Assembly: GCF_003112555.1 (NCBI RefSeq)
Contig: NZ_BEWB01000011.1
Location: forward strand, 62,001-126,000
Direction of reading: 5' to 3'
Length of the DNA: 64,000 nt
Source: Streptomyces coelicoflavus
GTDB taxonomy: Bacteria; Actinomycetota; Actinomycetes; Streptomycetales; Streptomycetaceae
The stretch's first letter is position 1, and each line of letters begins with the position of its first letter. The notes below the pieces were generated by a model. The model was given only the letters and a program-made list of their open reading frames with translations, did no database searches and was not told the DNA's origin. The translations under genes were made by a program, and so were the position numbers. This document shows, piece by piece, positions 1 to 8,293 of this stretch.

Positions 1-324
1 CGCCTGCGCGGCCCGGTGACCGTCGCCCCGGGCGACGAGGCGCGGGCCGACCTGCACGCGCGCTCGACCGGCGCGCTGGCCGCCGCGCTCACCGGCCGGC
101 AGAGCGCGGAGCTGGGCTCCGCCGACGAGCTGGCCCGCGCCTCCGAGGCGGCCTGGGAGCGGGCCGGACGCGAACCGGACGCCCCGGTCCCGTCCTGGAC
201 CCTGTACCGGCTGCGCCCCGACGAGGTGGAGTTCTTCCAGGGCGAGGCCCGCCGGCGCCACGTACGGCTCGCCTACCGGCGGACGGAGGACGACGGCTGG
301 GAGCGGCGGCTGCTGTGGCCGTGA
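1..324 (+). CDS. Pyridoxamine 5'-phosphate oxidase-like protein (C-terminal part only)
   Basis: The reading frame is open from the first base, so the start lies outside the window and 107 residues are visible. The tail carries the PNPOx C-terminal dimerisation signature: a WTLYRLRPDEVEFFQG segment, then R-H-x-RLAYRR, a conserved W and a final LLWP. This family binds FMN and oxidises pyridoxine/pyridoxamine phosphate or related substrates. A fuller and more typical pdxH lies at 31656-32363, so this copy is a divergent paralogue whose substrate cannot be told from the fragment. It is convergent with the GNAT gene, with only 7 bases between the two stop codons. Confidence 0.72.
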   Translation, partial: RLRGPVTVAPGDEARADLHARSTGALAAALTGRQSAELGSADELARASEAAWERAGREPDAPVPSWTLYRLRPDEVEFFQGEARRRHVRLAYRRTEDDGWERRLLWP

Positions 325-331
325 ACCGCGC

Positions 332-949
332 TCACCGCGCGCCCGGCGGCGCCGGCTCCTCGTCCGTCGCCAGGCGCGCGTGCAGGTGCACGTCCCGGAA
401 CGCGTCGTGCCGCCCGGCCTCGAACATCGCCTCGCGCAGGGTCCCCTCGGCGCGGTAGCCGCTGCGTTCGGCGACCCGGCAGGACGCGTCGTGCCCCACC
501 GCGTGGCCCAGTTCCAGGCGGTGCAGGCCGAGTTCGGCGTAGGCCCAGCGCGAGGCGAGGAGCAGGGCACGGGTGGCGACGCCCCGGCCCCGGGCCTCGG
601 GGAGCACCCAGTAGCCGATCCTGGCCACCTTCATCTGCCGGCTGATCTCGTTGAGGCCGATGTGTCCCAGCGTCGTACCGCTCTCGTCGTCCGTGATCCG
701 GAACGACGCGGACCTGCCGTCCGCCGCGTCCCGGGCCCGCCCGCGCAGCGACTCGCGGGCCCCGGCGAGGTCGGTCCACAGCTTGAGCGGCGTGTTCCAG
801 CGCTGGAACTCGGGGTCCGTACAGCCGCGCAGCCACGTCTCCGCGTCGGCGTCCGAGGCGGCGTCCCAGGCGCGCAGGCGCAGTCCGTGCCCGCGGGGTT
901 CGGGATGGGAGAGGGAGGGGTCGAGGGTGTACATGCGTGTGTGGGCCAT
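332..949 (-). CDS. GNAT family N-acetyltransferase (RimJ/RimL-like)
   Basis: The protein has 205 residues. It reads as a GNAT of the ribosomal-protein-alanine acetyltransferase type: an N-terminal beta strand (HGLRLRAWD), then TTLGHIGLNEI, the acetyl-CoA loop PEARGRGVATRAL (motif A, Q/RxxGxG/A) and the C-terminal GYRAEGTLRE motif in which a near relative is re-acetylated. The ATG at 949 was chosen because the fold begins shortly after it; another ATG at 934 would remove five residues. No strong ribosome site precedes either. The substrate is unknown. Confidence 0.85.
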   Translation of the reverse strand: MAHTRMYTLDPSLSHPEPRGHGLRLRAWDAASDADAETWLRGCTDPEFQRWNTPLKLWTDLAGARESLRGRARDAADGRSASFRITDDESGTTLGHIGLNEISRQMKVARIGYWVLPEARGRGVATRALLLASRWAYAELGLHRLELGHAVGHDASCRVAERSGYRAEGTLREAMFEAGRHDAFRDVHLHARLATDEEPAPPGAR

Positions 950-1063
950 CCGGTCATTCAACCCGACCGGATCCCACCCCGCCGGTCCCAGTCGTGACCG
1001 ATCCGCAACCGATTCCGGTCTTGACCGAGACCCATCAACCTGGGGCGCGATTACGCTCGCCGC

Positions 1064-2278
1064 ATGGCCGACTCCACAGCGTCCGCTGAACCGCCGCAGC
1101 CCGCCCACCCGGCGGGCCGCCCCGTGTACGTCATAGGCGCCGGTCCCGGTGGTCTCGCCGTCGCCCACGCGCTGCGCGCCCGAGGTCTGCGGGCGGTGGT
1201 CCTGGAGCGCGCCGACCACGTCGGCGACTCCTGGCGGCGCCACTACGACCGGCTGCGGCTGCACACCACCCGCCGCCTCTCGGCCCTGCCCGGCCTGCCC
1301 ATGCCGCGCCGCTTCGGACGCTGGGTGGCCCGCGACGACGTGGTGCGCTACCTGGAGAAGTACGCCGAGTACCACCAGCTGGAGATCGTCACCGGGGTGG
1401 AGGTCTTCCGCGTCGAGCGCGCTCCCGACGGGGCCGGGTGGCTGCTGCGCGCCTCCGGCGGCCGGGAGCTGACCGGCGCCGCGGTGGTGGTCGCCACCGG
1501 TCACAACCACACCCCGCGGCTCCCGGACTGGCCCGGCCGGGACGCGTACACCGGTGAGTTCCGGCACGCCGCCGAGTACCGCTCCCCGGCCCCGTACGCC
1601 GGCCGGGACGTCCTGGTGGTCGGGGCCGGCAACACCGGTGCCGAGATCGCTGTGGACCTGGTGGAGGGCGGGGCTGCCCGGGTCCGGCTCTCGGTGCGCA
1701 CGGCGCCGCACATCGTCCGCCGGTCGACGGCGGGGTGGGCCGCCCAGTACAACGGCGTCCTGGTCCGGCGCCTGCCGGCCGCGCTCGCCGACCGGCTGGC
1801 CCGTCCGCTGGCCCGGATCAGCACGCCCGACCTCTCCGCCCACGGGCTGCCCCGCCCGGAGACCGGCCTGCTCACCCGTGCCGCCCAGGGCGCGATCCCG
1901 GTGCAGGACGTCGGCCTGATCGACGCGGTGCGGGCGGGTCGCGTGGAGGTCGTGGCCGCCGTGGAGGGCTTCGAGGACGGCAAGGCGGTCCTCGCCGACG
2001 GCACCCGCCTCGCCCCGGACGCGGTGATCGCGGCCACGGGGTACCGGCGGGGCCTGGAGGGGCTGGTCGGCCACCTCGACGTCCTCGACGGCACCGGCAG
2101 GCCGGTCGTGCACGGGGGGCGTACGCCGTCCGGTGCCCCCGGCCTGTACTTCACGGGGTTCACCAACCCGATCAGCGGGATGCTGCGGGAGCTGGCGATC
2201 GACGCGGAGCGGATCGCCGGGGCGGTCGCGAAGAGCGCGAAGAGGGGGGCGGGGCGGGTGTCGCGGCTGCCGGGCTAG
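1064..2278 (+). CDS. FAD/NAD(P)-dependent flavin monooxygenase-like oxidoreductase
   Basis: This 404-residue protein has two Rossmann dinucleotide sites: GAGPGGLA near residue 26 for FAD and GAGNTGAEIA near residue 190 for NAD(P)H. A third landmark is the AATGYRRG motif near residue 325. This arrangement is that of the flavin-containing monooxygenase/CzcO-like group, which hydroxylates small molecules in the cytoplasm. An FxGxxxHxxx(Y/F)-like stretch (FRHAAEYRS) follows the first half, consistent with Baeyer-Villiger/N-hydroxylase relatives. The ATG sits 38 bases after a short divergent gap facing the GNAT gene. Its stop overlaps the stop of the convergent gene by 4 bases. The substrate is unknown. 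Confidence 0.85.
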   Translation: MADSTASAEPPQPAHPAGRPVYVIGAGPGGLAVAHALRARGLRAVVLERADHVGDSWRRHYDRLRLHTTRRLSALPGLPMPRRFGRWVARDDVVRYLEKYAEYHQLEIVTGVEVFRVERAPDGAGWLLRASGGRELTGAAVVVATGHNHTPRLPDWPGRDAYTGEFRHAAEYRSPAPYAGRDVLVVGAGNTGAEIAVDLVEGGAARVRLSVRTAPHIVRRSTAGWAAQYNGVLVRRLPAALADRLARPLARISTPDLSAHGLPRPETGLLTRAAQGAIPVQDVGLIDAVRAGRVEVVAAVEGFEDGKAVLADGTRLAPDAVIAATGYRRGLEGLVGHLDVLDGTGRPVVHGGRTPSGAPGLYFTGFTNPISGMLRELAIDAERIAGAVAKSAKRGAGRVSRLPG

Positions 2279-3165
2279 TCGCGGGTGAGGATGCGCAGGT
2301 CACCGGAGTCGGGGTCGCCGAACCGCACGAACAGCTCGGGGTCCCGCTCGGTGCCGCCGATCCTCCAGTACGTCTGCTGGCCGCACGCGCCGTCGAGGCG
2401 CACCAGGACGCCGTCGCGGTCGGTGTCCTGCAACTCGCTGTCCCGTTGGAGGGTCCACGTGCCGGTTCCGTCGCACAGCGAGAAGTCGCCCTCCTCGTCG
2501 GCGTCGTTGTGGGCCGGTACGCCGGTCAGCTCGGCCCGGCCGCCCGGGGCCAGCCGCAGCACGCCCCCGTCCTCGCCCCGCCACTCCCCGGCGAGCTGGG
2601 CGGCGGACAGCCGAGGGGGTTCGTAGTCACCGGCCAGGGAGGCAGCCGTCGCCCCGCACACCGCGAGGAGGACGAGACTCGCGCCCGCCGAACGGAGCCA
2701 GAAGCCGCCTCCCGACCACGGCCGGCCGCGCAGGGAGTGCAGGACCAGCACCGGCAGGACGCCGACCCCGGCGCACCACGGGAGGGTGTCGCCGACCGGC
2801 CACCCCCGCAGCACCTGCCCCAGCACCGACCAGCCGGCGCCGATCAGGACGGACCCGGCCAGGTGCCAGACCCACTCGGGGCCCGGAGCAACGCGGGGCC
2901 GCAGGCGGGCCAGGAACATGGCGGGGGCGATCTGCACGGCGGCGTGGAAGAGGCCGACGAACGGCAGGAGCAGCGGCACGCAGCAGATGCCCAGGTAGCC
3001 GCCGCCCCCGTAGTCGTAGTCGTCCCGGCCCGCCTCCATGGCGAACCACCAGGCCAGCCACACCAGCGGCACCTGCGCCGCGCACAGCGCGATCGCCCGG
3101 TTCCATTCGTCGTTCGGCCGCACGGGCCGCCGGTCACCGGGATTCCCCGTCCTCCCCCACCCCAT
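2275..3165 (-). CDS. Membrane protein of unknown function with a C-terminal extracytoplasmic domain
   Basis: The protein has 296 residues. The first half contains about four hydrophobic segments (around residues 24-42, 57-84, 100-120 and 130-150) followed by another near 160-178. The second half (about residues 180-296) is polar, with LAGEWRGEDGGVLRLAPGGRAEL and a paired-cysteine beta-rich region, resembling lipocalin-like 'threshold' domains fused to membrane anchors. I do not recognise a named family. It starts 20 bases upstream of the end of the MFS gene and may be cotranscribed with it. Confidence 0.75.
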   Translation of the reverse strand: MGWGRTGNPGDRRPVRPNDEWNRAIALCAAQVPLVWLAWWFAMEAGRDDYDYGGGGYLGICCVPLLLPFVGLFHAAVQIAPAMFLARLRPRVAPGPEWVWHLAGSVLIGAGWSVLGQVLRGWPVGDTLPWCAGVGVLPVLVLHSLRGRPWSGGGFWLRSAGASLVLLAVCGATAASLAGDYEPPRLSAAQLAGEWRGEDGGVLRLAPGGRAELTGVPAHNDADEEGDFSLCDGTGTWTLQRDSELQDTDRDGVLVRLDGACGQQTYWRIGGTERDPELFVRFGDPDSGDLRILTRD

Positions 3166-3185
3166 GCCCGCACCCTACGACCTGC

Positions 3186-4505
3186 TCATGACAGCGCGGC
3201 CACCGGAGTCGGACGCCGCCGGATCACCAGCGCCATCAGCGCCGCCGCCGCGCACAGCGCACCGGAGGCGATCCAGACCACGTCGTAGGAGCCGAAGCGG
3301 TCGCGGGCCACGCCGCCGAGGAAGGCGACGAGGGCGGCGCCCACCTGGTGGGAGGCGAGGACCCAGCCGAAGACGATCGCGCTGTCCTCGCCGTAGTGCT
3401 CGCGGCACAGGGCGAGGGTGGGCGGGACGGTGGCGACCCAGTCGAGGCCGTAGAAGACGATGAAGAAGAGCATCGGCGGGTGGACGCTCGGCGCGAGCAG
3501 CATGGGGAGGAAGAGGAGGGAGACGCCGCGCAGGGCGTAGTACACGGCGAGCAGGCGGCGCGGTTCGAAGCGGTCGGTGAACCAGCCGGAGGCGATCGTG
3601 CCGACCACGTCGAACACGCCGATGACGGCGAGCAGCGAGGCCGCGGCGGTGATCGGCATGCCGTGGTCGTGGGCGGCGGGCACGAAGTGGGTCTGGATCA
3701 GGCCGTTGGTGGAGGCGCCGCAGATCGCGAAGGTGCCGGCCAGGAGCCAGAACGGGCCGGTGCGGACGGCGGAGAACAGGACCGTCACGGCGCGGCGGGC
3801 GGCGCCGGGCACGGGGGCGGGCTTGGGCACGAACTCCTGGGCACCGTACGGCTTCTGGCCGACGTCGGCCGGGTGGTCGTGCAGGAGGAGCCAGACGAAG
3901 GGGACGACGGCCAGGGCGGCGAGGGCGACGGTGACGGCCGCCGGGCGCCAGTCGTACGTCTCGACGATCCAGGACAGCAGCGGCAGGAAGATCAGCTGGC
4001 CGGAGGCGGAGGCGGCGGTGAGGACGCCGGTGACCAGGCCGCGCCGCTCGGTGAACCAGCGGTTGGTGACGGTGGCGGCGAAGGCCAGGGCCATGGAGCC
4101 GGAGCCGAGGCCGACCAGCAGGCCCCAGCAGAGGATGAGCTGCCAGGCGGAGTCCATCCACACGGTCAGGCCGGAGCCGAGCGCGATCACCAGCAGGGCG
4201 ACGGCGACGACCCGCCGGATGCCGAAGCGGTCCATCAGCGCGGCGGCGAAGGGGGCGGTCAGCCCGTAGAGGGCCAGGTTGACGGAGACGGCCGCGCCGA
4301 TCGTGGCGCGCGACCAGCCGAAGTCGGCGTGGAGCGGGTCGATGAGGATGCCGGGCAGGGAGCGGAAGGCGGCGGCCCCGATGATCGTCACGAAGGTGAC
4401 GGCGGCGACCCACCAGGCGCGGTGCACGCGGGTGCGGCGGCTCGGTCGGGTGGGCTCCGGCTGGTTCACGGGAGCCGCTGCGGCTGCGTCGGTTGTCTGG
4501 GTCAC
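3186..4505 (-). CDS. MFS transporter (oxalate/formate or monocarboxylate-like)
   Basis: This 439-residue protein has about twelve hydrophobic segments. The MFS loop 2-3 signature is present as AALMDRFGIRRVVA, and the cytoplasmic middle loop (around residues 210-235) splits it into two six-helix halves. The N-terminal helix pattern (FRSLPGILIDPLHADFGWSRATIG) resembles the OFA/monocarboxylate porter branch. The start is GTG at 4505. Only 71 bases separate it from the divergent GlxA-type regulator gene, so that regulator is the natural candidate to control it. The substrate cannot be read from the sequence. Confidence 0.88.
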   Translation of the reverse strand: MTQTTDAAAAAPVNQPEPTRPSRRTRVHRAWWVAAVTFVTIIGAAAFRSLPGILIDPLHADFGWSRATIGAAVSVNLALYGLTAPFAAALMDRFGIRRVVAVALLVIALGSGLTVWMDSAWQLILCWGLLVGLGSGSMALAFAATVTNRWFTERRGLVTGVLTAASASGQLIFLPLLSWIVETYDWRPAAVTVALAALAVVPFVWLLLHDHPADVGQKPYGAQEFVPKPAPVPGAARRAVTVLFSAVRTGPFWLLAGTFAICGASTNGLIQTHFVPAAHDHGMPITAAASLLAVIGVFDVVGTIASGWFTDRFEPRRLLAVYYALRGVSLLFLPMLLAPSVHPPMLFFIVFYGLDWVATVPPTLALCREHYGEDSAIVFGWVLASHQVGAALVAFLGGVARDRFGSYDVVWIASGALCAAAALMALVIRRRPTPVAALS

Positions 4506-4576
4506 GTCACTGAGTCTCCGCAGCGGGCCACGCCCGGACGAGTGGCCCGGAGGACAGCGTTCGCTAGGATCGGGCC

Positions 4577-5710
4577 ATGCCTCTCGCCCCCGCCGGGACC
4601 CCCGACCGCGCCCCCGCCGACGCCACCGACCACACCCGCACCCCCGCCCCCACTCCCGGCACCGGCACCGGCACCGGCACCGGCACCGGCACCGGCACCG
4701 GCACCGGCACCGGCACTGCCGAACGGCCGCACCGCGTCGCCGTCCTCGCCCTCGACGGTCTGCTCCCCTTCGAGCTGGGCATCGCGCCGCGCATCTTCGG
4801 CCTCGCCCGCGACGAACGGAGGCGTCCGCTGTACGAGGTCGTGACCTGCTCGGTCCGGCCGCCGGGCCCGGTCGCCACGGACGCGGACTTCGCGATCATG
4901 GTCGAGAAGGGCCCCGAGGCGCTGGCCACCGCCGACACGGTCGTCGTCCCCGCCTCCTACGAGCTGGGCCCGGTCTACGAGGAGGGCGTGCTGACCGGGG
5001 AACTGGCCGCCGCGCTGGCCCTCGTGCGGCCCGGCACCCGGCTGGTCGCCATCTGCACGGGCGGGTTCGTACTGGCCGCCGCCGGCTACCTCGACGGCCG
5101 CCCGGCGACCACGCACTGGGCCTCGGCCGAGCACTTCCAGCGGCTGTTCCCGAGGGTACGGGTGGACGCCGACGTGCTGTTCGTGGACGACGGCGACGTG
5201 CTCACCTCGGCCGGGGTCGCGGCCGGGATCGACCTGTGCGTGCACATCGTGCGCCGGGACCACGGCACCGCCGTCGCCAACGAGGTGGCCCGGCGCACCG
5301 TCGTACCGCCCCACCGGGACGGCGGGCAGGCGCAGTTCATCGAGCGGCCGGTGCCGGACCCGCAGCAGTCCTCCACGACGCGCGCCCGCGCCTGGGCGCT
5401 GGGCCGCCTGCACGAGCCGATCCAGCTGCGGGACATGGCCGCCCAGGAGTCGATGTCGGTACGCACCTTCACCCGCCGTTTCCGCGAGGAGGCCGGCGTC
5501 AGTCCGGGCCAGTGGCTCGCCCGGCAGCGCGTGGAACGGGCCCGGCACCTGCTGGAGTCCACCGCCCTGTCGGTGGACCAGGTCGCGCGGGACGCGGGGT
5601 TCGGCACGGCCCAGTCGATGCGGCAGCATCTCCAGGCCGCGCTCGGGGTCACGCCGACCGGGTACCGGCGCACCTTCCGCGCGGAGTTGTCCACAGCCTG
5701 TGGACGATGA
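4577..5710 (+). CDS. GlxA-family transcriptional regulator (DJ-1/PfpI domain plus AraC helix-turn-helix)
   Basis: The protein has 377 residues. A DJ-1/PfpI-like sensor domain spans about residues 52-225, including ICTGGFVLAAAGYLDGR, with cysteine at the nucleophile elbow. An AraC-type double helix-turn-helix follows at about 270-365 (MSVRTFTRRFREEAGVSPGQWL and the second LSVDQVARDAGFG). It is expected to bind DNA and activate or repress a neighbour, most simply the divergent MFS gene. The N-terminus is unusual: residues 28-47 are ten Gly-Thr pairs encoded by a hexanucleotide repeat. The ATG at 4577 is the only in-frame start before the repeat, and none lies between the repeat and the domain. 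Confidence 0.9.
   Translation: MPLAPAGTPDRAPADATDHTRTPAPTPGTGTGTGTGTGTGTGTGTGTAERPHRVAVLALDGLLPFELGIAPRIFGLARDERRRPLYEVVTCSVRPPGPVATDADFAIMVEKGPEALATADTVVVPASYELGPVYEEGVLTGELAAALALVRPGTRLVAICTGGFVLAAAGYLDGRPATTHWASAEHFQRLFPRVRVDADVLFVDDGDVLTSAGVAAGIDLCVHIVRRDHGTAVANEVARRTVVPPHRDGGQAQFIERPVPDPQQSSTTRARAWALGRLHEPIQLRDMAAQESMSVRTFTRRFREEAGVSPGQWLARQRVERARHLLESTALSVDQVARDAGFGTAQSMRQHLQAALGVTPTGYRRTFRAELSTACGR
4658..4717. repeat. In-frame GGCACC hexanucleotide microsatellite
   Basis: There are nine perfect tandem copies of GGCACC (4658-4711) followed by a tenth copy differing in its last base. The repeat encodes (Gly-Thr)10 near the N-terminus of the GlxA-family regulator. Because the unit is six bases, gain or loss of units changes the linker length without shifting frame. 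Confidence 0.97.
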
Positions 5711-5999
5711 GTCCTCGTTGACCGGCGGCGCGGCGCTGTCCGCCCCGAGCACGGCATCGCGCGCCGCCGGCCGACTCCGGCGCCTCCCGCCCGGCTCCCG
5801 TCGCCCCGGGGGAACCGCCGCCGACACGACCCACGCTCGTCGAGGGCTCCGTCACCGAGCCCTCGTCGTCCCCTCGCGGCGAATCGTGGCTCCCAGCGTG
5901 AGGAAGCGGTCACGATCCGTCAACCGACGGGTGGGCTTTCCTCGCGTGTGTACCGGTTCGCCGGGGACGCGCACGGGAGCAGACCCCGGCGCACGGGCG

Positions 6000-6491
6000 T
6001 CACACGACTTCGTAGGCGAACCCCTGGTACGCCACCGCGCCACCGCCGTCGCCGCAGGCGGGTCCGGCGTCCCCGCCCCCGGAGGAGCGGTCCAGCTCGC
6101 ACCAGATGCGCTTGCCGGTGCCCTCCCTGCTCCAGCCCCACCGGTCGGCGAGTCCGTCCACGAGGGCGAGGCCCCGGCCGCCGGTCGCCTCGCCGCCGGC
6201 GCACCGGGGCACCGGGGCCCGGTCGCTGGCGTCGTCCACCTCGAGGCGGACGGTGGCGTCCTTCGTCTCCTCGGTCACCGCACCCGGCAGCACCAGCCGC
6301 AGCACCGCCGAACGGCCGGTGTGCACCACGGCGTTGGTGACGAGCTCGGAGACGAGCAGGACGAGCGTCTCGGCGAGTGGCTCATCGGCCCGTATCCCCG
6401 ACCCGGCGAGGCGTGAACGCGCCCAACGCCGGGCACGCCCCACTTCCGAGGGGTCTGGACGGACCTCCAGCTGCACTTGAAGCACCTGCAC
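6000..6491 (-). CDS. RsbW-like ATP-binding regulator (HATPase_c_2 serine kinase/anti-sigma factor type)
   Basis: This 163-residue protein has the GHKL ATPase boxes of anti-sigma factor kinases. The N box is ETLVLLVSELVTNAVVHTG, the G1-like box is VEVDD with D, and the G2 box is GGRGLALVDGLADRWG. Such proteins bind sigma factors or phosphorylate STAS anti-sigma antagonists. A STAS gene lies 1.1 kb away (7586-7975), with an EF-hand gene and a degraded sigma gene nearby, so a partner-switching circuit is plausible but not proven. The start is GTG at 6491 with no clear ribosome site. The 289 bases between 5710 and 6000 show no gene. Confidence 0.85.
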   Translation of the reverse strand: MQVLQVQLEVRPDPSEVGRARRWARSRLAGSGIRADEPLAETLVLLVSELVTNAVVHTGRSAVLRLVLPGAVTEETKDATVRLEVDDASDRAPVPRCAGGEATGGRGLALVDGLADRWGWSREGTGKRIWCELDRSSGGGDAGPACGDGGGAVAYQGFAYEVV

Positions 6492-6684
6492 CGCTCACAC
6501 CATCCGAACCGGCGGACACAAAGGCTCGCGCCTCATGAGGGCCACGATCGTAGCCATTTCCAGCATGGCCAGAACAACGGCCGGGGCGGGGATCACCGAA
6601 CGTGATTCCCTTGTGGAACAGCATGGTTGACGGACAGTCACGTCAACAAGCGCTTCGGGCATATTCCAGCGCGAAGGAGTACGC

Positions 6685-6876
6685 GTGCGCCATACTGTGC
6701 GACGCACATTCCGGGGAGTCGAACAGGCGGCGGCCGACGGCCGTTCCACCCTGCGGGGCGCGGCACACACCGTCGGTTCCGGAGCCGCCCCGGGGGCAAC
6801 TCCGGCACGGCTGGCGCTCGGGACCACTCGCATCCACCACAAGGTACCGGAGCGTGGCACCGACTCCGCGCCGTAA
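6685..6876 (+). CDS. Possible small basic protein (63 aa), unknown
   Basis: A GTG at 6685 is preceded by a good AAGGAG at 6674-6679. It opens a 63-codon frame that ends before the EF-hand gene. The product is basic and low in hydrophobic residues and matches nothing I recognise. Third-position GC is about 76 percent, lower than neighbouring genes, so coding is uncertain. The upstream 6600-6670 segment is relatively AT-rich, as a promoter would be. Apart from this frame, I see nothing else in the 6492-6970 gap. Confidence 0.35.
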   Translation: MRHTVRRTFRGVEQAAADGRSTLRGAAHTVGSGAAPGATPARLALGTTRIHHKVPERGTDSAP

Positions 6877-6970
6877 CGGGTCGTGCGGCGGACACAACCC
6901 GGTATCAACGCTCCGTGATACCGCACTGCCACGATCCGCGACACTCGGGCGGACGCCGCTCCGCTGCGCG

Positions 6971-7480
6971 CTACTCCGGCACGGTGAACCAGCGGGCGAA
7001 GGCCGGGACGATCTCCGTCTCCCCCACCGTGCCGTCGCCGTCCGCGTCGAGCGCGGCGGCGACCGACCGGGCCACGTCTCCGGGCACCCCGAACACGGTC
7101 AGGGCCCGCGCGGTGTCCGCGACGGTGACCGTACCGTCGCCGGGGCCGGCGACGGCGAGGGCGGCGTGCAGGAAGGGGCGGGCGATCTCGGCGAACCGGT
7201 CCGGCTTGTCGCGCAGCCGCTTGACCGCGGCGGTGACGAACTCCTCACGGGTGATGCGCTGGTCGCCGTCCCGGTCGGCGATGCCCGCGAGTCCCTGCCA
7301 GAGCGCCTCCGCACCGCCGTACAGGGCCTGCCCCCGGTCGGAGCGGGCGGCGACGCCGAACTCGGCGAGCAGGGCCTTGGCCGCCCCGCTGAAGTCGGAA
7401 CGGTCGATGTGGCCGTTGCCGTCCTGGTCGAAGGTGGTGAACCGCGCGGCGATCCTGCGCTCGTACTCGCTGTTGACCAT
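6971..7480 (-). CDS. EF-hand calcium-binding protein (calerythrin/CabD-like)
   Basis: The protein has 169 residues. Canonical EF-hand loops are DQDGNGHIDRSDF near residue 19, DRDGDQRITREEF near 76 and DADGDGTVGETEI near 145. A degenerate third site (GPGDGTVTVADT) lies near 110. This four-hand layout is that of the sarcoplasmic calcium-binding/calerythrin type known in actinomycetes. The ATG at 7480 is chosen because GGAGAG lies four bases upstream; a longer frame starting at 7501 lacks this. It is likely a soluble calcium buffer or sensor. It lies downstream of, and on the same strand as, the STAS gene (105-base gap). Confidence 0.92.
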   Translation of the reverse strand: MVNSEYERRIAARFTTFDQDGNGHIDRSDFSGAAKALLAEFGVAARSDRGQALYGGAEALWQGLAGIADRDGDQRITREEFVTAAVKRLRDKPDRFAEIARPFLHAALAVAGPGDGTVTVADTARALTVFGVPGDVARSVAAALDADGDGTVGETEIVPAFARWFTVPE

Positions 7481-7585
7481 GGTTCTCTCCGGCCGTCTCA
7501 CGTCGGTGTTCGGGGCACGTCTCGCCCGGAGCGTACGTCGCCGGACGCGGCCGCGGGCGGGACTTGCCGCGATGTCCCGCGCGGC

Positions 7586-7975
7586 CTACGCGGAAAGGGG
7601 GCGCGGCTCGTCCCCGGTGGCCGAGGCGAGGTCGGGGTGGCAGTCGAAGAGCCGGCGCACGCCCAGCGCCCCGAGGACGCGGTTGACGTGGGAGCCGTCG
7701 ACGGCGCCCTGGGCGGGCAGTATCAGCCGCAGCCTGCCCTGGCAGGAGCGGATGAGCCGCCGGGAGGCGATGAGGACGCCGACCCCGCTGGAGTCGCAGA
7801 ACAGGACCTCGGAGAGGTCCAGGACGAGGCTGTGCCGCCCCTCGGCCACCTCGTCGTGCACACGCTGCCGCAGCACCGGTGACGTCACCAGGTCCAGTTC
7901 GCCCGACACCTGGAGCACGGCCCATCGGCCCCGCTCCCCGCCGGTCACGTTGAACGTCACCACCATGCCCTTCAT
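7586..7975 (-). CDS. STAS-domain anti-sigma factor antagonist
   Basis: The product is 129 residues from the ATG at 7975; an in-frame GTG at 8005 and an ATG at 7966 are alternatives with no better ribosome site. The STAS fold is clear: a beta-strand rich start (WAVLQVSGELDLVTSP), then LVLDLSEVLFCDSSGVGVLI, which contains the conserved D-S-S-G phosphorylation loop, and a C-terminal helix. The serine in DSSG is the usual kinase target. In this family the dephosphorylated protein sequesters an anti-sigma factor. The adjacent degraded sigma/anti-sigma locus and the RsbW-like gene are candidate partners. Confidence 0.9.
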   Translation of the reverse strand: MKGMVVTFNVTGGERGRWAVLQVSGELDLVTSPVLRQRVHDEVAEGRHSLVLDLSEVLFCDSSGVGVLIASRRLIRSCQGRLRLILPAQGAVDGSHVNRVLGALGVRRLFDCHPDLASATGDEPRPLSA

Positions 7976-8118
7976 CCGTCGGAGCGCCGGAACGCCTGGA
8001 TTCACCCGAAACGGAAGCCGTACCTACGCTTCCTGGCGGCGCGCCTGCCCACCGGCCGTTCCCGCAAACGCCGGGGCGGAAACGGAGACCGGTCGGAAGA
8101 GGCTTGTTTCAGACGCTT

Positions 8119-8136
8119 TCGATCTCGTTCGATCGA
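8119..8136. promoter_or_regulatory. Inverted repeat TCGATC-N6-GATCGA upstream of the sigma remnant
   Basis: Perfect 6-base arms (8119-8124 and 8131-8136) are separated by TCGTTC, in an AT-richer stretch between the STAS gene and the sigma-factor start codon. Its position in this divergent gap fits an operator or alternative promoter. No protein is known to bind it. Confidence 0.35.
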
Positions 8137-8293
8137 TTTCGGTCGCACGATAGAGGGTAGTGGAGGCCCATATCACCTCCGGCCCGTCGGGAGCGCACAT
8201 TGGAGCAAAGGGGCGTGCGCTGTCGGACGTGCCGACTACATTCGAGGAGAGGGTGGCCGCGGGCCGGGTCCGACGAGGGGGTGGAGGAGCCGC

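Noticed and set aside
332..2113. A 593-residue minus-strand frame running over the GNAT gene and the oxidoreductase
   Set aside because: Only its last 205 residues (332-949) match a real family; the rest is the antisense of the oxidoreductase and is low in complexity.
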